The notes: generated by a model from the sequence alone, not told the origin. Numbered from the stretch's first letter, positions 1-8,696 are shown. The stretch is DNA of 64,000 nucleotides from DASZQY01 sp963843565 (GCA_963843565.1 CAWJKY010000004.1:434001-498000); one strand, 5' to 3'. Numbers and translations: made by a program.

Positions 1-142
1 CGAAGATCGGCACCCTCGTCCTGCCGTCGCTGCCCTGCAGCGAGACGCCCCAAGCGAAAAACCCGATGCCCACCGCCAGAATCGCGAGTTTGGTGATCGG
101 CTTCTGGCCGACCACGACCGGGAATGTGACATCGTCCACCAT
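1..142 (-). CDS. Partial gene, small membrane protein of unknown function (3' end outside window)
   Basis: The first 47 codons of a gene run off the left edge. The start is ATG at 142, preceded on the minus strand by a strong GGGGGAG ribosome-binding site about 5 bases away. The peptide begins MVDDVTFPVVVGQKPITK and continues into one hydrophobic stretch (LAILAVGIGFFAWGVSL) that looks like a transmembrane helix or signal anchor, followed by a charged segment. It is divergent from rplU. The family is not recognised; the call rests on the start context, the hydrophobic segment and GC-rich codon use like its neighbours. Confidence 0.55.
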   Translation of the reverse strand, partial: MVDDVTFPVVVGQKPITKLAILAVGIGFFAWGVSLQGSDGRTRVPIF

Positions 143-462
143 TGGAACTCCCCCACTCCACCGCGGCCAAAGGGTAGTGTCGCCGAACACGGGAATCGAC
201 AAGAAAGCCGCGCGATTGCCGCCTTTCCAAGCCTGGTCAATCGTGTGAGCGAAAGCCGGTCGATACCAGAGGTCGCGGTCACAGACGCGGGCGAGCAAAA
301 TTAGGTAAGTAATACTGTCCGTTCTTGACCGGGCAGCTTCGGTCTCGTATAGTTGCAGAAAGTTGACGCCCGCGGGCTCCTGCCTGTTGACGTTCCTCTC
401 AAAATCGGCTCTTTCGCGCCGTCCCCTCGAAGGATCGGAAGCGGCAGCCAAGGCCTGACGTC
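143..462. other. Intergenic region and rplU leader, no gene seen
   Basis: This 320-base divergent intergenic region carries the ribosome-binding site of the leftward gene and, further right, the rplU promoter and a leader of roughly 100 bases. Short open frames here lack start signals and codon bias. A leader of this length before rplU could hold an autoregulatory structure, but I see no convincing hairpin. Confidence 0.5.
325..353 (+). promoter_or_regulatory. Sigma70-type promoter of rplU-rpmA
   Basis: TTGACC (325-330) and TATAGT (348-353) are separated by exactly 17 bases, a near-consensus housekeeping promoter. The predicted start near 360 gives a leader of about 100 bases before rplU. 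Confidence 0.7.
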
Positions 463-885
463 ATGTACGCAATCATCAAGACCGGCGGGAAGCAGTACAA
501 GGTCGCCGAAAACGACAAGCTCGTGATCGAACGCCTCGCTGGCGAGGCTGGCGACGCGGTCTCGTTCGGCGAAGTGCTGGCGGTCGGCGGCGACGACGCG
601 GTCACGGTCGGCGCGCCCACGGTTGCCGGCGCCCAGGTTGCCGGCGAGATCGTCGAGCACAACCGCTCGGCGACGATCCTCGTCTTCAAGAAGCGCCGCC
701 GCCAGAACTCCAAGCGCAGCCGCGGCCACCGCCAGCAGCACACCGTGGTGCGCATCACCGAAATCCTCACCGACGGCAAGGCGCCGTCGAAGCAGGCCGC
801 AGCGGCCACCGACGAGACCAAGGCCGAGAAGCCCAAGGCGCCGCGCAAGCCGCGCGCCAAGGCACCCGCGGCCGACGCGGAATAA
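463..885 (+). CDS. rplU: 50S ribosomal protein L21
   Basis: L21 of the large ribosomal subunit, binding 23S rRNA. It begins MYAIIKTGGKQYKV, the family signature, and carries the conserved basic segment RRRQNSKRSRGHRQQHT around residues 77-93. At 140 residues it is longer than the usual roughly 103, because of an Ala/Lys/Pro-rich C-terminal tail from about residue 104. Such tails are common in alphaproteobacteria and probably disordered. It lies 12 bases upstream of rpmA, forming the standard rplU-rpmA operon behind the promoter at 325-353. Confidence 0.97.
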   Translation: MYAIIKTGGKQYKVAENDKLVIERLAGEAGDAVSFGEVLAVGGDDAVTVGAPTVAGAQVAGEIVEHNRSATILVFKKRRRQNSKRSRGHRQQHTVVRITEILTDGKAPSKQAAAATDETKAEKPKAPRKPRAKAPAADAE

Positions 886-897
886 GGAGAGAGTCCG

Positions 898-1179
898 ATG
901 GCTCACAAGAAAGCAGGCGGTTCCTCGCGCAACGGGCGCGACTCGGCAGGCAAGCGCCTCGGCGTCAAGCGCTTCGGCGGCGAGACGGTCCTCGCCGGCA
1001 ACATTCTGGTTCGCCAGCGCGGCACCAAGTGGCGCACCGGCAGCGGCGTCGGGCTTGGCAAGGACCACACGATCTTCGCGACCGTTGCTGGCACCGTAGC
1101 CTTCCAGACCAAAGCCAACGGCCGCACCTACGTTTCGGTCAACCCGGCCAACATGGCGGCCGCGGAGGCCCAGGAGTAA
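898..1179 (+). CDS. rpmA: 50S ribosomal protein L27
   Basis: L27, whose N-terminus reaches the peptidyl-transferase centre. The protein starts MAHKKAGGSSRNGRDS with the conserved KRFGGE segment, as in proteobacterial L27, and is full length at 93 residues. An AAGGAG ribosome-binding site sits 7 bases before the ATG. It is the second gene of the rplU operon, which ends at a strong intrinsic terminator (1237-1265). Confidence 0.97.
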   Translation: MAHKKAGGSSRNGRDSAGKRLGVKRFGGETVLAGNILVRQRGTKWRTGSGVGLGKDHTIFATVAGTVAFQTKANGRTYVSVNPANMAAAEAQE

Positions 1180-1236
1180 CCGGCGACTTCAATTTTCCGC
1201 CGGTGTCACATCGACCCGGCGGAATCAGGAGCACAA

Positions 1237-1265
1237 GGGGAGATGGGACACCATCTCCCCTTTTT
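1237..1265 (+). terminator. Intrinsic terminator after rpmA
   Basis: A perfect 10-bp stem, GGGGAGATGG (1237-1246) and CCATCTCCCC (1251-1260), with a GACA loop is followed at once by TTTTT. It lies 58 bases after the rpmA stop and 25 bases before the first GNAT gene, so ribosomal-protein transcription should largely end here. Confidence 0.9.
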
Positions 1266-1289
1266 CATTGCTCCTGACGGGAGGGCGCC

Positions 1290-1865
1290 ATGCGCGACAG
1301 GGACGAACGGGAAGCGAGTTACGGTCCGATCCTGACCGGGCGACTGGTTCTGAGGCCGCGACGGGCCGCCGACGAGCTGGCGCTGAACGCGCTCATGGCC
1401 AGCCCGGCGATCGCGCCGAACCTGTGTGCCACGATCCCCGAGGACGCCGCTGAAGCCGTGGCCATCGTCGAGCGCCGCAGCGCCCGACTGATCGGCGGCG
1501 GCGCCCACGGCGTCACGGCGCTGGGCTCCGGGGTCGAGATCAGTCTGTGGATCGGCGAGGCCGACTGGGGCCGCGGCTGCGGCACGGAAGCCGCCCACGC
1601 CCTCATCGACCATGCCTTCACCGCCACCCCTGGCGCGGCCGCCATCTGGTGCTCGCACCGCGCCACCAACCCGCGCGCCCGGCGCGTCATCGAGAAGTGC
1701 GGCTTCCAGTTCCGCGGCACCGGCATGGTGCGCCTGCCCGGGCGCGGCGCCTTTCCGATCGAGCGCTTCGCCCTCGACCGGGGGACGTGGATGAGCCTCA
1801 AGGCATGGGGCGGTGTGGCGATGACGGCGGAGGACAGCGATGCGACGCGCGACACTGCGGCATAG
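1290..1865 (+). CDS. GNAT-family N-acetyltransferase, RimJ/RimL type (1 of 3)
   Basis: Acetyl-CoA-dependent N-acetyltransferase of the RimJ/RimL branch; the substrate is unknown. It shows the N-terminal TGRLVLRPRRAAD strand typical of that branch, the acetyl-CoA-binding loop GRGCGTEAAHAL near residue 95, and the late N-x-R-A-x-x-V-I-E-K-C-G-F motif. It is 191 residues long. The start ATG follows GGAGG by about 6 bases. It is the first of three tandem paralogues and overlaps the next by 26 bases. It lies just after the rpmA terminator, so it needs read-through or its own promoter. Confidence 0.85.
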   Translation: MRDRDEREASYGPILTGRLVLRPRRAADELALNALMASPAIAPNLCATIPEDAAEAVAIVERRSARLIGGGAHGVTALGSGVEISLWIGEADWGRGCGTEAAHALIDHAFTATPGAAAIWCSHRATNPRARRVIEKCGFQFRGTGMVRLPGRGAFPIERFALDRGTWMSLKAWGGVAMTAEDSDATRDTAA

Positions 1866-2397
1866 ACCGCAGATCAGGACGCAGCGCCTCCTGCTGCGCG
1901 CCCCGGAAATGAGCGATCTCGACGACCTCGTCGCCGAGGTCAACGACTTCGACATCGCCAGGATGACGGCGCGGATTCCCCATCCCTACAAGCGCGACGA
2001 CGGCGTCGCGTTCCTCGCGGAGACGGCCAGGCAGGCAACCGCCGGCGCCTCGTTCCAATTCGCCGTCGTGCACGGCGGTCACCTGATCGGCATCTGCAGC
2101 ATCTTTGGCCTGCCCTATCGGCCCGAAGTCGGCTACTGGTTCGGCCGCGCCCATTGGGGCAAGGGCTTCGCCACCGAGGCCGCCGGTGCCGTATGTGCTT
2201 TCGGGTTCGAGGTCCTCGGCCTGCCGTTCGTTCGCGCCCGCGTCGCCGTCGACAATCCCGCTTCGTGGCGGGTGCAGGAGAAGCTCGGCTTTCGGCGCAC
2301 CGGCATGGGCATGGGCCGCTCGCTCGCGCGCGGCGCCGAGGTCGCGCATATCCACGCCGTCCTGATCCCGGCCCGCTTCCGGGGCTTCAGGCGATGA
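1840..2397 (+). CDS. GNAT-family N-acetyltransferase, RimJ/RimL type (2 of 3)
   Basis: Second tandem acetyltransferase, 185 residues. It has the RTQRLLLRAPEMSD N-terminal strand, the acetyl-CoA loop GKGFATEAAGAV around residue 107, and N-P-A-S-W-R-V-Q-E-K-L-G-F near residue 145. The start inside the end of the previous gene gives a 26-base overlap; the following gene starts at an ATGA overlap. RimJ/RimL-like acetyltransferases next to rpmA/obgE are common in Rhizobiales, but the substrates are not established. Confidence 0.85.
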   Translation: MRRATLRHRPQIRTQRLLLRAPEMSDLDDLVAEVNDFDIARMTARIPHPYKRDDGVAFLAETARQATAGASFQFAVVHGGHLIGICSIFGLPYRPEVGYWFGRAHWGKGFATEAAGAVCAFGFEVLGLPFVRARVAVDNPASWRVQEKLGFRRTGMGMGRSLARGAEVAHIHAVLIPARFRGFRR

Positions 2398-2963
2398 AGC
2401 CCCCTGAGGAAGCGGCCATCGCCACCGAGCGGCTCCGCCTGCGCCCGGTCGCCCATGACGATGCCGACGCGATCTTTGCCCTGTTCGCCAACTGGAACGT
2501 CGTCCGCCGCCTGAGCAGTCCACCTTGGCCGTACGCCCGCGCCGAAGCCGGGGCCTTCATCGACGGTTTGGCCAGTGGCTCCGGCGTCGACCCGGAAACG
2601 GCGTTTGCCATCCTGCGCGATGACACCTTCATCGGCCTTGCCAGCTACCGGATGCGTCCGCAGAGTCACTTGCAGCGCGGCGCGGGGCCGAATATCGGCT
2701 ATTGGCTTGGCGAGCCCTACTGGGGCAAGGGCTACATGACCGAGGCAGTCCGCGGGCTCGCGGCCCTGATTTTCGAGACAGGCGACACCGACATGATCTT
2801 TTCCGGCGCATTCAGCGACAACCAGGCGTCGCTGCGCGTTCAGCAGAAGGTCGGCTTCGTCGTCGACGGGGAAACGACGCTCTTCTCGCGGCCACGCAAC
2901 GGCACCTTCCCCCACGTCAACACCGTGCTCACCCGCGCCGGTTTCGAGGCGCAGGGACGATGA
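2394..2963 (+). CDS. GNAT-family N-acetyltransferase, RimJ/RimL type (3 of 3)
   Basis: Third tandem acetyltransferase, 189 residues. The start ATG at 2394 overlaps the previous stop as ATGA, so I prefer it to upstream in-frame starts. Motifs are ATERLRLRPVAHDD at the N-terminus, GKGYMTEAVRGL (acetyl-CoA pyrophosphate loop) near residue 115, and N-Q-A-S-L-R-V-Q-Q-K-V-G-F after it. It is coupled to obgE by another ATGA overlap at its 3' end. The substrate is unknown. Confidence 0.85.
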   Translation: MKPPEEAAIATERLRLRPVAHDDADAIFALFANWNVVRRLSSPPWPYARAEAGAFIDGLASGSGVDPETAFAILRDDTFIGLASYRMRPQSHLQRGAGPNIGYWLGEPYWGKGYMTEAVRGLAALIFETGDTDMIFSGAFSDNQASLRVQQKVGFVVDGETTLFSRPRNGTFPHVNTVLTRAGFEAQGR

Positions 2964-4003
2964 AATTCCTCGACCAGGCCAAGGTTTACGTGCGCTCCGG
3001 CGACGGCGGCAACGGCTCGGTCTCGTTCCGCCGCGAGAAGTTCATCGAGTTCGGCGGCCCCGACGGCGGCGACGGCGGCAAGGGCGGCGACGTCTGGGTC
3101 GTGGCAGTCGACAATCTCAACACGCTGATCGACTACCGCTACCAGCAGCACTTCAAGGCCAAGGGCGGCACCCACGGCATGGGTCGCGACCGCGCCGGCG
3201 GCAAGGGCGCCGACGTGATCATCAAGGTGCCGGTCGGCACCGAGATTCTGGAGGAAGACAACGAGACGCTGATCGCCGACCTCGACCACAAGGGCGCCCG
3301 CGTTCTGCTTGCCCGCGGCGGCAACGGCGGCTTCGGCAACACGCACTTCAAGTCGTCCACCAACCGTGCCCCGCGCCGCGCCAACCCCGGCGCGCCCGGA
3401 GAAGAGCGCTGGATCTGGCTGCGCCTGAAGCTGATCGCCGACGTCGGACTGGTCGGCCTGCCCAATGCCGGCAAGTCGACGTTCCTCTCCGCCGTCTCCG
3501 CCGCGCGCCCCAAGATCGCCGACTATCCATTCACGACGCTGACGCCCAACCTCGGCGTGGCACGCATCGACGGCAAGGAGCTGGTGATCGCCGACATTCC
3601 CGGGTTGATCGAAGGCGCCCACGAAGGTGCCGGCCTCGGCGACCGCTTCCTCGGCCATGTCGAGCGCTGCAGCGTTCTCCTCCATCTGGTCGACGCCTCC
3701 GGCGCCGATCCGGCCGGTGACTACCTGACGATCCGCGGCGAGCTCGAAGCCTACGCCCACGGGCTCGCCGAGAAGACCGAGATCGTCGCGCTCACCAAGG
3801 TCGACGCGCTCGACAAGCAGACGATCGACGCGAAACGCCACGCGCTCCGCAAGGGCGCCGGCGTGCGCGCCCTGGCGCTGTCGTCGGTGAGCGGCGAAGG
3901 CGTCGAGGCGGCGCTGCGCGCGCTGGCCGCCGAAGTCGCCGCCGCCCGGCCGCCCGCGGCGGAACCGGCGCTCACGGAAGCCGACGACACCTGGCAGCCA
4001 TGA
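2960..4003 (+). CDS. obgE: GTPase ObgE/CgtA
   Basis: Essential GTPase linked to 50S assembly and stress signalling. The glycine-rich Obg fold occupies about residues 1-158 (MKFLDQAKVYVRSGDGGNGS and many Gly-Gly pairs). The G domain follows with GLPNAGKS (G1, near residue 165), DIPGLIEGA (G3) and TKVD (G4). It is 347 residues. The start at 2960 overlaps the previous stop as ATGA, and the 3' end overlaps proB the same way, so this is one coupled operon. Confidence 0.96.
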   Translation: MKFLDQAKVYVRSGDGGNGSVSFRREKFIEFGGPDGGDGGKGGDVWVVAVDNLNTLIDYRYQQHFKAKGGTHGMGRDRAGGKGADVIIKVPVGTEILEEDNETLIADLDHKGARVLLARGGNGGFGNTHFKSSTNRAPRRANPGAPGEERWIWLRLKLIADVGLVGLPNAGKSTFLSAVSAARPKIADYPFTTLTPNLGVARIDGKELVIADIPGLIEGAHEGAGLGDRFLGHVERCSVLLHLVDASGADPAGDYLTIRGELEAYAHGLAEKTEIVALTKVDALDKQTIDAKRHALRKGAGVRALALSSVSGEGVEAALRALAAEVAAARPPAAEPALTEADDTWQP

Positions 4004-5124
4004 CCTCGCGCAAGCCGGAAGATTTCCGCAAGATCGTCGTCAAGATCGGCTCGGCGCTGCTGGTCGACCGGGAGACCGGACGCCTGCGCACCGGCTGGCT
4101 CGAGGCGCTCGCCGGCGACATCGCCCACCTTGCGAAGGGCAGCCGCGACCTGATCGTGGTCTCCTCCGGGGCCATCGCGCTCGGCCGCGGGGTCCTCGGT
4201 CTGCCGCGCGGCACCCTCAAGCTCGAGGAAAGCCAGGCCGCGGCCGCCGTCGGGCAGATCGCGCTTGCCCACGCCTGGACCGCCTCGCTCCACAAGGTCG
4301 GCCTCGCCGCCGGTCAGGTTCTCCTCACCCTCGGCGACACCGAGGAGCGCCGACGCTATCTGAACGCGCGCTCCACCATCGGCACGCTCCTGAAGCTCCG
4401 CGCCGTTCCCGTCATCAACGAGAACGACACCGTCGCCACCAGTGAAATCCGCTACGGCGACAACGACCGCCTCGCCGCTCGCGTCGCCACCATGATGGGC
4501 GCCGATCTGCTCGTCCTGCTCTCCGACGTCGCCGGCCTCTACACGGCCCCGCCGGCCACCCACCCCGACGCGACGCTCATCGAAACGATCGAGCGGATCA
4601 CGCCGCAGGTCGAGGCGATGGCCGGCGTCTCCGCATCGGCGCTGGCGCGCGGCGGCATGCGCACCAAGATCGAGGCCGGCAAGATCGCCACCGCCGGCGG
4701 CACCACCATGGTGATCGCCAGCGGCACCGACAACGCGCCCCTGTCGCGCATTTCGGCCGGCGCCCCGTGCTCGTGGTTCCTCGCCGCCGCCAACCCGGTC
4801 ACCTCGCGCAAGCGGTGGATATCCGGGCACCTCGAGACGCGCGGCGTGCTGGTCGTCGATGCCGGTGCGGCCAAGGCGCTGCGCGCCGGCAAGAGCCTGC
4901 TGCCGGCCGGCGTGCGCCGCATCGAGGGACGCTTCCAGCGCGGCGACGCCGTCGAGATCCGCGGCGAGGCAGGCGAAGCGATCGGTCGCGGCCTCGTCGC
5001 CTATGATGCCGACGACGCCGCCCGGCTCGCCGGCCGCAACAGTGGCGAGATCGAGAAGATCCTGGGCTTCGCCGGGCGCGCCGAGATGATCCACCGCGAC
5101 GACATGGCGCTTACGGGCGAGTAG
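4000..5124 (+). CDS. proB: Glutamate 5-kinase
   Basis: Phosphorylates glutamate in the first step of proline synthesis. The amino-acid kinase domain (KIVVKIGSALL, SSGAIALG, NENDTVATSEI, GDNDRLAARVA) is followed by a C-terminal PUA domain from about residue 280. Full length at 374 residues. It starts in an ATGA overlap with obgE. Its pathway partner proA lies 1.1 kb downstream, across an inverted transporter gene. Confidence 0.96.
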   Translation: MTSRKPEDFRKIVVKIGSALLVDRETGRLRTGWLEALAGDIAHLAKGSRDLIVVSSGAIALGRGVLGLPRGTLKLEESQAAAAVGQIALAHAWTASLHKVGLAAGQVLLTLGDTEERRRYLNARSTIGTLLKLRAVPVINENDTVATSEIRYGDNDRLAARVATMMGADLLVLLSDVAGLYTAPPATHPDATLIETIERITPQVEAMAGVSASALARGGMRTKIEAGKIATAGGTTMVIASGTDNAPLSRISAGAPCSWFLAAANPVTSRKRWISGHLETRGVLVVDAGAAKALRAGKSLLPAGVRRIEGRFQRGDAVEIRGEAGEAIGRGLVAYDADDAARLAGRNSGEIEKILGFAGRAEMIHRDDMALTGE

Positions 5125-5136
5125 CGCTATCGCAAG

Positions 5137-6069
5137 TCACCGTTCCGGCGGCACTTCCAGCCCCGACTCCACGCCGATCCGCTGCTCGCGGAAAAAGATG
5201 TAGAGCCCGGCCGCGATGATGATGGCGCCGCCGATGAGGGTCTGCACCCCCGGCACGTCGCCGAAGACCAGGTAGCCGAAGATCACCGCCCAGACGAGCA
5301 GCGTGTACTGGTATGGCGCGACCACTGAAACCGGCGCCAGCGCCAGCGAGCGGTTGACCATGACGATCGCGGCCAGCGCGACAACGCCGATCAGGAAGAG
5401 CAGCGGCACGTCGAACCGGTTGGCGGGCGCCACCCACATCATCGGTGTCAGGATGAGGCCGAAGACGAGACTGATCGCCACCTGCCACGCCGCCATCACC
5501 CAGTCCGGCGTCTCCGAGAGCGAGCGCGTTATCACCAGGAAGACGGCGTAGGCGACGCTTCCCGCGAAGGCGATCAGCACCGGCCAGCCGAACGACGTCA
5601 CCGAAGGCCCGAGCGCGACGACAACGCCGGCGAACCCGACCGCGATCGCCGTCCATCGCCGCCAGCCGACCGGCTCGCCGAGAAACACCGCCGCCAGCAG
5701 CGTCACGTAGATCGGTCCCGCGAGGTAGTAAGTCATCGCGTTGGCGAGCGGCAGGTAGTGCACCGCCCAGTAGAACAGCGCCGTCTCGACCGTGGCGAGA
5801 ATGGCGCGCGCCAGCTGCATGCGCGGCCGCTCCACGCGGAACAGTTCGCGAAATCCGCCGTTATGGCTGACGATGGGAAGCAGGACGATCAGCGCGGCGG
5901 CGCTTCGGAAGAGCAGGATCTGCGGGGCGCTGTAGGACGCGGCCAGCCACTTGCCCATGGTGTCGTTGACCGAAAAGACGAACATCCCGAGCGCCATCAG
6001 GCCGATCCCGAGCGGCACGTTCTGATTGCGGCGAACGGACGGGGCGGACGGGCCCGGGGTAGCGGTCAT
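5137..6069 (-). CDS. EamA/DMT-family membrane transporter
   Basis: Inner-membrane protein of the drug/metabolite transporter superfamily with two EamA repeats (about residues 20-155 and 165-295) and roughly ten hydrophobic helices. The N-terminal repeat begins GIGLMALGMFVFSVNDTMGK. It is 310 residues and ends in a charged cytoplasmic tail. It is convergent with proB (12-base gap) and divergent from proA, interrupting the proline genes. Substrate cannot be inferred. Confidence 0.85.
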   Translation of the reverse strand: MTATPGPSAPSVRRNQNVPLGIGLMALGMFVFSVNDTMGKWLAASYSAPQILLFRSAAALIVLLPIVSHNGGFRELFRVERPRMQLARAILATVETALFYWAVHYLPLANAMTYYLAGPIYVTLLAAVFLGEPVGWRRWTAIAVGFAGVVVALGPSVTSFGWPVLIAFAGSVAYAVFLVITRSLSETPDWVMAAWQVAISLVFGLILTPMMWVAPANRFDVPLLFLIGVVALAAIVMVNRSLALAPVSVVAPYQYTLLVWAVIFGYLVFGDVPGVQTLIGGAIIIAAGLYIFFREQRIGVESGLEVPPER

Positions 6070-6212
6070 GGAGAAACGCGGGGGGACGAGAGCGGGCTTC
6101 CCTCATGGAGCGCCGGGTGGCCGCTGTCCAGAGGGGCCGCCGATTTGCCAGCCGCCGGCCGCCCGTGCCAAACACTTTCCCCGCCGCTAGAATGGCGGCC
6201 GAGGATGACGCC

Positions 6213-7514
6213 ATGAGCATCACGGAAGTCGCCGAGAAACCTATGGCCAGCGCCGGTATTGCCGCCAAGATGGCGGCGATCGGCCATGCCGCGCGGGCCG
6301 CTTCCCGCGTCCTCGGCCTTGCCTCGACCGAGGCCAAGAACACCGCCCTCGCCCTCGCCGCCGAGGCGCTTCGCCGCGACGCCGCCGCTCTTCTTGAAGA
6401 GAACGCCAAGGACGTCGCCGAAGTGCGCCGCGACGGCAACGCCACGCCGGCCTTCATCGAACGGCTGACGATGAGCGAGAAGAGCATCGCCGCCATGGCG
6501 GCGGGCCTCGACGAGATCGCCGCCCTGCCCGATCCGGTCGGCTCGGTGATCGCCGCCTGGGACCGGCCGAACGGCCTCCGCATCGAGCGCGTGCGCACGC
6601 CGCTCGGCGTCATCGGCATCATCTTCGAGAGCCGTCCGAACGTCACCGCCGACGCCGGCGCGCTCTGCCTCAAGGCGGGCAACGCCGCGATCCTGCGCTG
6701 CGGCTCCGACTCGCTGCGCTCCTCCATGGCGATCCACCAGCGCCTCGTCGAAGGGCTGGAGAAGGCGGGCCTTCCCGCGACCGCGATCCAGCTGGTCCCG
6801 ACCCGCGACCGCGCCGCCGTCGGCGCCATGCTTTCCGGGCTCGACGGCGCCATCGACGTGATCGTGCCGCGCGGCGGCAAGAGCCTGGTCGCCCGCGTCC
6901 AGAAGGAAGCGCGCGTTCCGGTGTTCGCGCACCTCGAAGGCATCTGCCACGTCTACATCCATGAGGATGCCGACCTCGACATGGCGAAGGAGATCGCCGT
7001 CAACGCCAAGATGCGCCGCATCAGCGTGTGCGGGGCGGCCGAGACGCTGTTGATCGACCGCGCCATCGCCGACACGCACCTGAAGCCCATCGTCGAAGCG
7101 CTGCAGGCCGCCGGCTGCGCCATCCGTGGCGACCAGACGACCCGGTCACTGGTCAAGGGCGTCACCCCCGCCACCGAGGCCGACTGGTCGACCGAGTACC
7201 TCGACGCCATCATCGCGGTGAAGGTGGTCGACGACCTCGCCGACGCCATCCACCACATCGAGACACACGGCTCGCACCACACCGATTCGATCGTCACCGA
7301 CGATCAGGCGGCGGCCGACCGCTTCCTCGCCGAGCTCGACAGCGCCATCGTGCTGCACAATGCCTCGACCCAGTTCGCCGACGGCGGCGAGTTCGGCATG
7401 GGCGCCGAGATCGGCATCGCCACCGGCCGCATGCACGCCCGCGGGCCGGTCGGCGTCGAGCAGCTGACGAGCTTCAAGTATCGCGTCTACGGGTCCGGGC
7501 AGGTCAGGCCTTGA
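6213..7514 (+). CDS. proA: Gamma-glutamyl phosphate reductase
   Basis: Reduces gamma-glutamyl phosphate to the semialdehyde in proline synthesis. The ATG at 6213 has GAGG 8 bases upstream and gives 433 residues, close to the family's usual 415-430; ATGs further upstream would add a low-complexity extension. Family marks include FESRPNVTADAGALCLKAGN, the active-site cysteine in RRISVCGAAETLL near residue 272, and the end VGVEQLTSFKYRVYGSGQVR. A 143-base divergent region separates it from the EamA gene. The nadD frame overlaps its stop. Confidence 0.95.
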   Translation: MSITEVAEKPMASAGIAAKMAAIGHAARAASRVLGLASTEAKNTALALAAEALRRDAAALLEENAKDVAEVRRDGNATPAFIERLTMSEKSIAAMAAGLDEIAALPDPVGSVIAAWDRPNGLRIERVRTPLGVIGIIFESRPNVTADAGALCLKAGNAAILRCGSDSLRSSMAIHQRLVEGLEKAGLPATAIQLVPTRDRAAVGAMLSGLDGAIDVIVPRGGKSLVARVQKEARVPVFAHLEGICHVYIHEDADLDMAKEIAVNAKMRRISVCGAAETLLIDRAIADTHLKPIVEALQAAGCAIRGDQTTRSLVKGVTPATEADWSTEYLDAIIAVKVVDDLADAIHHIETHGSHHTDSIVTDDQAAADRFLAELDSAIVLHNASTQFADGGEFGMGAEIGIATGRMHARGPVGVEQLTSFKYRVYGSGQVRP

Positions 7515-8152
7515 CGCAAGGACGCCCGCGCGCGCCAGCCCTGAGCCGCTCCGACCTCCAACTGCCCTTCTCGACGCCGGGAATGCGCGTCGGCCTGTTT
7601 GGCGGGTCATTCGATCCGCCGCACGAAGGCCACCTCAAGGTGAGCCTGGTGGCGCTGCGCGCCCTCAACCTCGACCAAGTCTGGTGGCTGGTGTCGCCGC
7701 GCAATCCGCTTAAGCCGCAGGCGCCCTCCTCGGACCTCGCGCGCCGCATCGCCGCCGCCCGGGCGCTCGCCCGCCACCCGGCGATCCGCGTCACCGGCAT
7801 CGAGGCAGCGCTTGGCACCACCTACACCGCCGAGACGCTGCGCCACCTCCTGCCGCGCATGCGCGGCGTTGCCGCCGTCTGGATGATGGGGGCCGACAAC
7901 CTGGCCACCTTTCACCGCTGGCGGGCCTGGCGGGCGATCGCCGCGAACCTGCCGCTTGCCGTCTTCAACCGGCCGGGGCTCGCCAACGCGGCCCTCGCAT
8001 CGCCGGCAGCGCGCGCCCTGTGGCGCTGGCGCCACGCCCCCGCCGACGCACCGATTCTCGCCGAAACCCCGCCGCCCGCCTGGGTTTTCCTGCCCTCGCC
8101 GCACGTTCCGATCTCTTCGACGGAACTCCGCGCCCGCCGTCAGGCGTCTTGA
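7511..8152 (+). CDS. nadD: Nicotinate-nucleotide adenylyltransferase
   Basis: Adenylates nicotinate mononucleotide in NAD synthesis. The nucleotidyltransferase signature GLFGGSFDPPHEGHL and the late ISSTELRARR are present. Start: a TTG at 7511 overlapping the proA stop gives 213 residues and includes the PGMRVGLFGGSF context usual in alphaproteobacterial NadD; the alternative ATG at 7583 would start directly at MRVGLFGG (189 residues). I prefer the longer form but the start is uncertain. It is followed by rsfS and rlmH as in other Rhizobiales. Confidence 0.9.
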   Translation: MTQGRPRAPALSRSDLQLPFSTPGMRVGLFGGSFDPPHEGHLKVSLVALRALNLDQVWWLVSPRNPLKPQAPSSDLARRIAAARALARHPAIRVTGIEAALGTTYTAETLRHLLPRMRGVAAVWMMGADNLATFHRWRAWRAIAANLPLAVFNRPGLANAALASPAARALWRWRHAPADAPILAETPPPAWVFLPSPHVPISSTELRARRQAS

Positions 8153-8178
8153 AAGCTTCACCGTCGTCCGCATATCCT
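8149..8178 (+). promoter_or_regulatory. Possible promoter for rsfS-rlmH
   Basis: TTGAAA (8149-8154) and TATCCT (8173-8178) are spaced by 18 bases at the end of nadD, with rsfS starting about 50 bases downstream. A reasonable match, unproven. Confidence 0.4.
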
Positions 8179-8228
8179 CTTGGCCGTGCCTGCGTCGGCA
8201 CGGTCTCGTAAGGAGAAGGAAAAAGCCG

Positions 8229-8645
8229 CTGACAACCGCACTTCTGAGTGAGGCGACACGCGCTCGTGCGCCTCGTCCAGCGCCCGCCCACCGCCAGCTC
8301 GGTGGCGGGACCGCTCTCAAGGTGGTCCTCACCAGTCTGCATGACGCCAAGGCAGAGGACCTTGCGCCCATCGACATCACCGGCAAATCGTCGCTCGCCG
8401 ACCACATGGTGGTCGCGTCCGGCCGCTCCAGTCGCCACGTCGCGGCAATCGCCGACCGCCTGCTGTCCGACCTGAAGGACGCCGGCGGCCGCGACATCCG
8501 CGTCGAAGGCCTGAACACGGGCGACTGGGTGCTGGTCGACGCCGGCGACGTCATCGTCCATATCTTCCGGCCCGAAGTCCGCGCCTTCTACAATCTCGAG
8601 AAGATGTGGCGGGCCGATCATCCGGCCGCGCCGACCGAAGTCTAG
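8229..8645 (+). CDS. rsfS: Ribosome silencing factor RsfS
   Basis: Binds L14 on the 50S subunit and blocks subunit joining. Conserved features are DAKAEDLAPIDITGKSSLAD, HMVVASGRSSRHV, and DWVLVDAGDVIVHIF. No ATG lies at a suitable place. I chose a rare CTG at 8229, which stands 8 bases after AGGAGAAGGA (8211-8220), the only good ribosome-binding site; this gives 138 residues. A GTG (residue V in LKVVLTS) would give about 106 residues but lacks such a site. RlmH follows, the usual pairing. Confidence 0.85.
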   Translation: MTTALLSEATRARAPRPAPAHRQLGGGTALKVVLTSLHDAKAEDLAPIDITGKSSLADHMVVASGRSSRHVAAIADRLLSDLKDAGGRDIRVEGLNTGDWVLVDAGDVIVHIFRPEVRAFYNLEKMWRADHPAAPTEV

Positions 8646-8696
8646 GCGCGCCGCGCGTAACGGGCCGACGTTTCCCGGCCAGGAGGCCGGGCGCCG

